Source: JBCAWW01 sp039024315 (GTDB lineage: Bacteria; Bacteroidota; Bacteroidia; J057). Taken from it: 27,197 nt of DNA. The DNA is taken from NCBI GenBank assembly GCA_039024315.1, contig JBCCQN010000110.1:1-27197 (forward strand), written 5' to 3'. This document shows positions 22,055-27,197 of this stretch, in pieces. The first letter of the stretch is position 1; each line of letters opens with the position of its first letter. The notes under the pieces are model-generated. The model saw only the letters and a list, made by a program, of their open reading frames with translations. It ran no database searches and had not been told where the DNA came from. A program made the translations under genes and the position numbers.

Positions 22055-23600
22055 TATATCCTTTTTCGAATGCTTCGTAAAATAATCGGGCCTGCAATAT
22101 ATAGCCCTCTTTGCTAAGGTGTAAACGATCTCTAGCCGCTAGACCAGATTGGTACCACGATTGGATGGATTCCTCTCCACCCATAACATCATAAAAATCC
22201 CAAACTCCATGGCCATTTTCCAAACCATATCGAGTCAAAACTCCACGTGCTTGTTGCACTCTAGGGTTGCTTCTACCACCTTTCCAGGCATCAGCTGGAG
22301 TAGTAAATAGGATTTGCGCTAGCGGGGCTTCCTGCTCAATGCGATGGGTAAAATCATCTACTTGTTTAAAGAACGTTTCGGGACGGAAGGCTGTGTTATG
22401 GCTCTCGTTGGTCCCAAGTGAAACAATAATTAGGTCTGGGTTCAATTCTCTTAACTGAGGAAAAAAATAGTCAGCCGCATTATAATGCTCAAATTGAGCC
22501 CCATTGACTCCTATCATATGGTATAATATCCCTCGTCGGTCGTAGTTCTCCAATACCATGCCATAAAGAGTGGTTTGGCTTTGGGTGGGATATCTCTGCT
22601 GGCCGCGTAACATCACACTTTCTAGTTTTTCGTCAAGATAAACCGTACTGGTAAAAGGGGTCAAAGAATGTGAAGATAAACGAACAGACGCTAGCTCACC
22701 TTCCATACCTGGTACTTGTACCGATGGAGTACGGGGCACAGCTGCCGCTGGACGAACGAGTAATTTTTGTCCTGCATAAATGGTCGTACTTGACAATCGA
22801 TTGAGTCTTTGAATCTCCGCAATGGTGGTACGATACCTTCGAGAGATCAGAGAAAGGTTTTCGCCAGCTTTTACTTTATGATACAGCGCCTGCTGGGCGG
22901 GAGCTATCACTCCAGGGATCTGAGAAGGTTGTTGATCTTTGCTGAGGCTTAGATCATAGTTACGAGGCCCCTTGTCAGTGAAAAAGGTGATTTTGTTGAA
23001 GGAATAATCAATGCCAAACTCATTTTCACCAACGCCTACTTCTAGCGAGAAATCCCGATAATTGGTATGAGCAGTGATGCCGCTAATGCCAATCGGCAGG
23101 CTGCCACTACGATTGATGTTACGGCGAGAATTCCAATTGATATTGGTACTTACTTTTATATCTGGAGGGCTATTGGTTTTGGCGAGTTTGTAAGGAAAAA
23201 TCAGGCCTCGGCCAGCGGAGCCAAAACGCTTATGTAAAGCCATACGCACATGACCCGAGAACCAATCTGCTTGCAGGTGAGAGTCCCCAATATGCACGAT
23301 ATTAATGGTCCGGCGCTGCCCACTTTCTACCTGCCTAAGTAATTCATAGACTTGAGAGATACTTTGGCTATAATTGAGAATATTGTTTTGGTCTAGATTG
23401 AGAAAAGGATAGCCTTCCAATTGGGCATTGGCTTCCCAAGGCATAGCCATGGGACTAGGAAAGTTTAACTGGCCAACTTGGGGTTCAAAAGTAGCAGGTG
23501 GCAGCGGTTTTTCTTCCCCTCCCATTATCCAAGGCAGCCACCAAGGAACGAATAGTACGCCAATTAACAATCGATTCATCAATCTCTTCAAAATTTCCAA
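22032..23600 (-). CDS. Membrane-anchored SGNH hydrolase/acetyltransferase with nested LysM domain
   Basis: 522 residues with an N-terminal signal-anchor (LLIGVLFVPWWLPWIMG). SGNH blocks are Ser107 in IGDSHLQ, the GTNES of block III near residue 395, and Asp491 and His494 in DRLH. Between blocks I and III lies an insert of about 285 residues holding a strand-rich region and a LysM domain at about 240-283 (YHKVKAGENLSLISRRYRTTIAEIQRLN, GQKLLV). LysM binds peptidoglycan or related N-acetylglucosamine glycans (known). The gene overlaps the MBOAT gene and is co-translated with it. The pair resembles PatA/PatB or AlgI/AlgX logic: the MBOAT exports acyl groups and the SGNH protein transfers or removes them in the periplasm. 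Confidence 0.92.
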   Translation of the reverse strand: MEILKRLMNRLLIGVLFVPWWLPWIMGGEEKPLPPATFEPQVGQLNFPSPMAMPWEANAQLEGYPFLNLDQNNILNYSQSISQVYELLRQVESGQRRTINIVHIGDSHLQADWFSGHVRMALHKRFGSAGRGLIFPYKLAKTNSPPDIKVSTNINWNSRRNINRSGSLPIGISGITAHTNYRDFSLEVGVGENEFGIDYSFNKITFFTDKGPRNYDLSLSKDQQPSQIPGVIAPAQQALYHKVKAGENLSLISRRYRTTIAEIQRLNRLSSTTIYAGQKLLVRPAAAVPRTPSVQVPGMEGELASVRLSSHSLTPFTSTVYLDEKLESVMLRGQQRYPTQSQTTLYGMVLENYDRRGILYHMIGVNGAQFEHYNAADYFFPQLRELNPDLIIVSLGTNESHNTAFRPETFFKQVDDFTHRIEQEAPLAQILFTTPADAWKGGRSNPRVQQARGVLTRYGLENGHGVWDFYDVMGGEESIQSWYQSGLAARDRLHLSKEGYILQARLFYEAFEKGYNAYLAGR

Positions 23601-23789
23601 TAGCCAAATTCAAGATCCAACATCAAAGTAAGCCATACTTAGATAATGGAGGAGGCGCTAGTGATTGGGTATCGGATAAATGACATTGCTTTGATGCAAA
23701 TTTCCTGCTAAACTAAACGGAAATCCAGAAAATATTTGTCTTTTCCTTGCGAACGTTGAATCTCAACAGCTTAGCGCTTAAATTTCAGT

Positions 23790-24818
23790 GTGGCAAAGAT
23801 AGATGAGAAAAAAATCCCCTACTCTATTGACGCAGGATTGAGACGGTATCTGCGTGAAAATGGACGAGAAATCCCTTTACCTATCCTCTACAAGGATCTT
23901 TTGCGCTATGAGGATGGGATCACGCTTTATGATCGTGATGGCAATGACACCTTATGGATATCGGTGATGTTTCGTCAAGATGACTTAGCAGATATCAATC
24001 ATAATCTCAAGACAATTTATGCGATTCTTAGAGCAAATGGCGACCTCTCAGTGATGGAGCACCTTTACATCGATCGCATTGACCTCTGTTTGTATGGTAA
24101 TACCCAACCGTTCCGCGTGCGGATTGTCAACAACATCAACGACAACTTTGATTACTTCTATATCAAAAATGCAGATGCTTCTCGTATCTATGGTCTAGAA
24201 TTGGAGCATCTCCTTTCTCCTAATCGTATCTCTTACAAGGTTCATGAAGAGACTTTAATCGAAGAGCATATTGCGGGTATCCCAGGGGAAGAGTTTTTTC
24301 AACAATATTTAAATCCGGGCTTGGTGCTTAATGAAACCCGTCTGGCTAAAGAATTTGTCAAATTTAACGAACGCTGCTTTGTGCGTTTGCTAGGAGATAT
24401 GCATTCCAGTAACTATGTAGTAGAGATATTACCGGACTTTGATGATGTACATTATCGCATCAGGGCTATTGATTTTGATCAACAATCCTATGAAGGGCGT
24501 AAGAGTATTTACATGCCGCAATATTTTAAGCAAAATATGCCGATTATCGAAATGGGTATGGCCAAAATCAATGCCACTACGATGCGCCAATATCAGAAAG
24601 AAGAACGGTCGATGATTGCTAGTAGGATACGCTATTCGGATCGAGAGTTTACGGACTTGATGAGTGCTATGGAAGCCTCCGAATTATCTAAATCTGAATA
24701 TACCCAGCAGCTTAAAGAGGACCTCGCCAATCACTATGAAGATATCCGGTTTCTAAACTGTAAGACGATGGGAGAGGTGGTTCATCACAGTCTAAATGTA
24801 TTGCTTGAACGTAATTAG
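23790..24818 (+). CDS. Kinase-like protein of unknown function
   Basis: 342 residues, GTG start at 23790; no in-frame ATG lies near. I recognise no named family, but kinase-core motifs appear in order. Lys126 in YFYIKNAD (beta-3 lysine), an acidic helix GLELEHLL, a hinge-like EEHIAGIPGEEFF, Asp203 and Asn208 in LLGDMHSSNYV (like the HGDxHxxN loop of APH/ABC1-type kinases), and Asp228 in AIDFDQ (in place of DFG). A glycine-rich loop is not evident. The N-terminal 110 residues are strand-rich. No signal peptide or membrane helix is seen, so it is probably cytoplasmic. It stands alone between the divergent LysM/SGNH gene and the subtilisin gene. Phosphotransfer activity is inference. Confidence 0.8.
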   Translation: MAKIDEKKIPYSIDAGLRRYLRENGREIPLPILYKDLLRYEDGITLYDRDGNDTLWISVMFRQDDLADINHNLKTIYAILRANGDLSVMEHLYIDRIDLCLYGNTQPFRVRIVNNINDNFDYFYIKNADASRIYGLELEHLLSPNRISYKVHEETLIEEHIAGIPGEEFFQQYLNPGLVLNETRLAKEFVKFNERCFVRLLGDMHSSNYVVEILPDFDDVHYRIRAIDFDQQSYEGRKSIYMPQYFKQNMPIIEMGMAKINATTMRQYQKEERSMIASRIRYSDREFTDLMSAMEASELSKSEYTQQLKEDLANHYEDIRFLNCKTMGEVVHHSLNVLLERN

Positions 24819-24898
24819 TTTTGGGCATTAGGGTAAGGAGACATTCAGTTTTTCTTATAGAAAGGAAATTCTTTTATACTACAACTATACCTAACTTC

Positions 24899-27197
24899 AT
24901 GCGTCACACCATTTTGCTGTTAGTGGGCCTACTAGGCCTACAGACATTCGTATGGGCCCAAACCCCTGGTGCCGTCATGCTTCGTAATGGAGCAGTAAGT
25001 TTCCCTGAAAACCTTCCAGAATTTATCGCTGGCTCTGGCCAAATATCGGATGTGGTTTCCGGGCGTTACTATCGTCTAGTCCAGTTTGACAAAACTCCTG
25101 ACATCGCTACACGCGCGGCGATGGAAAGTGAAGGATTACGCTTTTTGGACTACATTCCTCACGCTACCTATCTGGTATCTTTTCCTCAAAACTATGATCG
25201 CTATGGCTTAGTCGAATACCCAGTCCGGGCGATTATGGCCATGAATTCACTACAAAAAGTGGCCCCTATTTTATTGGAGGGTGCTTTACCAGATTGGGCC
25301 CTCAATGGCAATCAGATTGACTTGACCGTCGCTTACCAAAAAGATTTACAAGCGGGCCAAGTAGCAGGTTGGCTGCAGTCTCATTCTGCTTTAGTCCTCT
25401 CCGAGGGAACGCAAAATCATACCATAGATATTCGAGTTAATATCGACGCCATTTACAATATTGCAGCTCTCCCTTTTATTAGTTGGGTAGAGGCGATTAC
25501 GCATCCTGGTGAGCCAGAAGATGATGGCGGACGTAGTCTTTCCCGCGCCAATGTAATTGATGCTGCAGATCCTATGGGGCGTCAATATGATGGTTCTGGG
25601 ATCAAAGTATTGGTAAGGGATAATGGCTTAATTGGTCCTCACATCAATTTCCAAGGCCGTTTGACTAATATCCTCCCTTATTTTCAAACCGGAACCCACG
25701 GCGACATGGTCGCAGGTGTATTTGCCGGAGCACCTAACCTAGATCCCACCTCCGCTGGCACAGCGAAAGGAGCCTATCTCTTTGGTAATCAATATGATGC
25801 AAGCTTTACAGACACTACGCTTGGATTGCATATCTATGACTCTGTGATGATTACCAATTCATCTTATAGTAATGGATGTAATGCTGGCTACACTACAACA
25901 ACCCAACGGGTTGATCAGCAGATCAATCAGAATCCCTCATTATTACACGTCTTCTCAGCCGGAAACAGTAACAATAATGATTGTGGATATGGTGCAGGTA
26001 ATCAATGGGGAAATATTACCGGTGGCCACAAACAAGGAAAAAATGTAGTTGCTACTGCCAACCTACTCCCAGATGGGAGTTTGGTCGGGAGTTCCAGTCG
26101 AGGGCCAGCCCATGACGGACGTATCAAACCGGATATTGCAGCCACAGGAAACGGTCAAATCAGTACAGATAATGACAATACATTCCAAAATGCAGGTGGA
26201 ACTTCCGCAGCATCACCTACCGCTGCAGGCTCAATTACTCAATTGTATCAAGCCTACAGAGAAATGCATAATGGCGATTATCCCGAATCAGCCCTAATCA
26301 AGGCTCTCGTGCTGAATGCTGCTGAGGATTATGGTAATGCCGGTCCAGATTTTGAATTTGGCTGGGGTCGTATGAACGCCTACCGTGCCTTACTCATGAT
26401 GGAGAATAACCAATATTTCTCAGACACTGCTACTTTGGGTATGATCAACACTCATACACTAACCGTTCCCGCAGGCGTAACAGAAATGAGAGCAATGGTC
26501 TATTGGATGGATGTTGAGGCTTCGCCGAACGTTAGTCGTGCCTTGGTCAATGACCTTAATATTACAATGACAAGCCCAGGAGGAACGACAACACTTCCAT
26601 TAGTATTGGATCATACCCCCAACCCTACGACCCTTAACTTCCCAGCCACTCCAGGAGTAGATTCTCTCAACAATATGGAGCAGGTACGTTTATACAATCC
26701 AGCACCGGGTAACTACACCTTAGCGGTAAATGGTACTGATGTGCCGTTTGGTAATCAGCCTTATTGGGTGGTGTATGAGTTTTATACTGATGAAATTACC
26801 TTGACTTATCCTATGGGAGGTGAGGCATTTGTTCCTGGCGAAACGCAAAGATTACATTGGGATACACAACCGATCTCAGGAAACTTTACTATTGAGTACA
26901 CTACTGATAATGGGAGTAATTGGAATACAATAACTACTCTACCAGGTAATTTCAGAATGTATGAATGGACGGTACCTGATTCTACTACTGGTCAGGCTAA
27001 GATTCGAATTTCTCGCGGTACAGTAAGCGATGAAAGTAATTCTACTTTCACCATTTTTGATGTTCCGGAAAATGTAGGCGTAGAATCAGTATGTCCGAAT
27101 ACTGCTACACTTACTTGGAATCCTGTTGACGGAGCTACAGGATATGTAGTTTATTCTTTAGGGTCCAGATATATGGATTCTGTAACCTACTCTCCGA
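24899..27197 (+). CDS. Secreted subtilisin-like serine protease (S8), partial
   Basis: Starts at ATG 24899 and is open to the window edge (766 residues visible). Signal peptide MRHTILLLVGLLGLQTFVWAQ. A propeptide-like region to about residue 215 is followed by the S8 domain with Asp241 in VLVRDNGL, His267 in TGTHGDMVAGV, oxyanion Asn in FSAGNSNNND and Ser436 in NAGGTSAASPTAAG, so the triad is complete. A P-domain-like jelly roll follows (about 510-630, LTVPAGVTEMRAMVYWMD to YNPAPGNYTLAVNG), then a Gly/Ser-rich strand domain and the start of a fibronectin-III-type domain (PENVGVESVCPNTATLTWNPVDG). A T9SS tail is likely beyond the edge. Two hairpin-AACGCTT elements are translated inside (SEGTQN, ASPNVS). 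Confidence 0.93.
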   Translation, partial: MRHTILLLVGLLGLQTFVWAQTPGAVMLRNGAVSFPENLPEFIAGSGQISDVVSGRYYRLVQFDKTPDIATRAAMESEGLRFLDYIPHATYLVSFPQNYDRYGLVEYPVRAIMAMNSLQKVAPILLEGALPDWALNGNQIDLTVAYQKDLQAGQVAGWLQSHSALVLSEGTQNHTIDIRVNIDAIYNIAALPFISWVEAITHPGEPEDDGGRSLSRANVIDAADPMGRQYDGSGIKVLVRDNGLIGPHINFQGRLTNILPYFQTGTHGDMVAGVFAGAPNLDPTSAGTAKGAYLFGNQYDASFTDTTLGLHIYDSVMITNSSYSNGCNAGYTTTTQRVDQQINQNPSLLHVFSAGNSNNNDCGYGAGNQWGNITGGHKQGKNVVATANLLPDGSLVGSSSRGPAHDGRIKPDIAATGNGQISTDNDNTFQNAGGTSAASPTAAGSITQLYQAYREMHNGDYPESALIKALVLNAAEDYGNAGPDFEFGWGRMNAYRALLMMENNQYFSDTATLGMINTHTLTVPAGVTEMRAMVYWMDVEASPNVSRALVNDLNITMTSPGGTTTLPLVLDHTPNPTTLNFPATPGVDSLNNMEQVRLYNPAPGNYTLAVNGTDVPFGNQPYWVVYEFYTDEITLTYPMGGEAFVPGETQRLHWDTQPISGNFTIEYTTDNGSNWNTITTLPGNFRMYEWTVPDSTTGQAKIRISRGTVSDESNSTFTIFDVPENVGVESVCPNTATLTWNPVDGATGYVVYSLGSRYMDSVTYSP
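25396..25412 (+). repeat. Hairpin-AACGCTT element, copy 14 (inside subtilisin propeptide)
   Basis: Stem CCTC/GAGG, loop TCC, then GAACGC; the last bases are AA in place of TT. Read as LSEGTQN. Confidence 0.55.
26518..26533 (+). repeat. Hairpin-AACGCTT element, copy 15 (inside subtilisin P-domain)
   Basis: Stem GGC/GCC, loop TTC, then GAACGTT. Read as EASPNVS in a loop of the P-like domain, much like EAPSANAS in the hydrolase. Confidence 0.6.

Noticed and set aside
24368..24377. GAACGCTGC inside the kinase-like gene
   Set aside because: AACGCT is present without an upstream paired stem.
1..27197. CRISPR arrays, tRNA/rRNA genes, insertion sequences, prophage
   Set aside because: No regularly spaced repeats, cloverleaf-like sequences, transposase or phage structural genes were seen; the short hairpin elements are irregularly spaced.

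Overview
The window looks like chromosomal DNA of a Bacteroidota bacterium, most likely a member of the Saprospiraceae/Saprospiria. That placement is an inference. It rests on a type IX secretion (T9SS) sorting domain, sodium:solute symporter small subunits of Bacteroidota type, TTTG-N20-TAnnTTTG-like promoters and weak Shine-Dalgarno signals. No rRNA, tRNA, CRISPR array, transposase or phage gene was found.

Layout. 1-326: start of a secreted beta-propeller protein (minus, runs off the edge). 699-2564: secreted CocE-type alpha/beta hydrolase. 2661-4571: acetyl-CoA synthetase. It converges on a long minus-strand operon (11645 down to 4656) coding for an outer-membrane porin, a DUF4212 symporter small subunit, a VC_2705-type acetate/solute symporter, two small membrane proteins, a symporter-histidine kinase fusion of the CrbS/CbrA type and a stand-alone receiver protein. 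A strong bidirectional terminator separates the two units. 11894-12505 is a small membrane protein and 12502-12792 an ArsR-family repressor. The same palindrome (core TATCTAGATA) lies in the promoters of acs and of the porin operon, and a degenerate copy lies before arsR, so 2.5-12.8 kb reads as one acetate-scavenging regulon.

12.9-15.4 kb holds a secreted protein of unknown function, a bacilliredoxin (BrxA/BrxB) and a protein with an N-terminal effector-associated domain (EAD11-like), the only candidate biological-conflict gene. 15.5-20.4 kb holds a decayed copy of a membrane-protein family, a secreted beta-propeller protein with a T9SS tail, an AraC regulator, and two tandem intact paralogues of the decayed gene. 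20.5-23.6 kb is a LysM/SGNH-hydrolase plus MBOAT acyltransferase pair, probably for cell-envelope O-acetylation. 23.8-24.8 kb is an unrecognised protein with protein-kinase-like motifs, and from 24899 to the edge runs a secreted subtilisin.

The most unusual signal is a short dispersed element: a tiny hairpin (3-4 bp stem, mostly 3-nt loop) followed at once by GAACGCTT or a close variant. I count about fifteen copies in 27 kb, on both strands, in intergenic DNA and inside open genes, where they are read through as protein. The stem sequence differs from copy to copy while pairing is kept, and the 3' AACGCTT stays nearly constant. I know no named element with this structure in this group.
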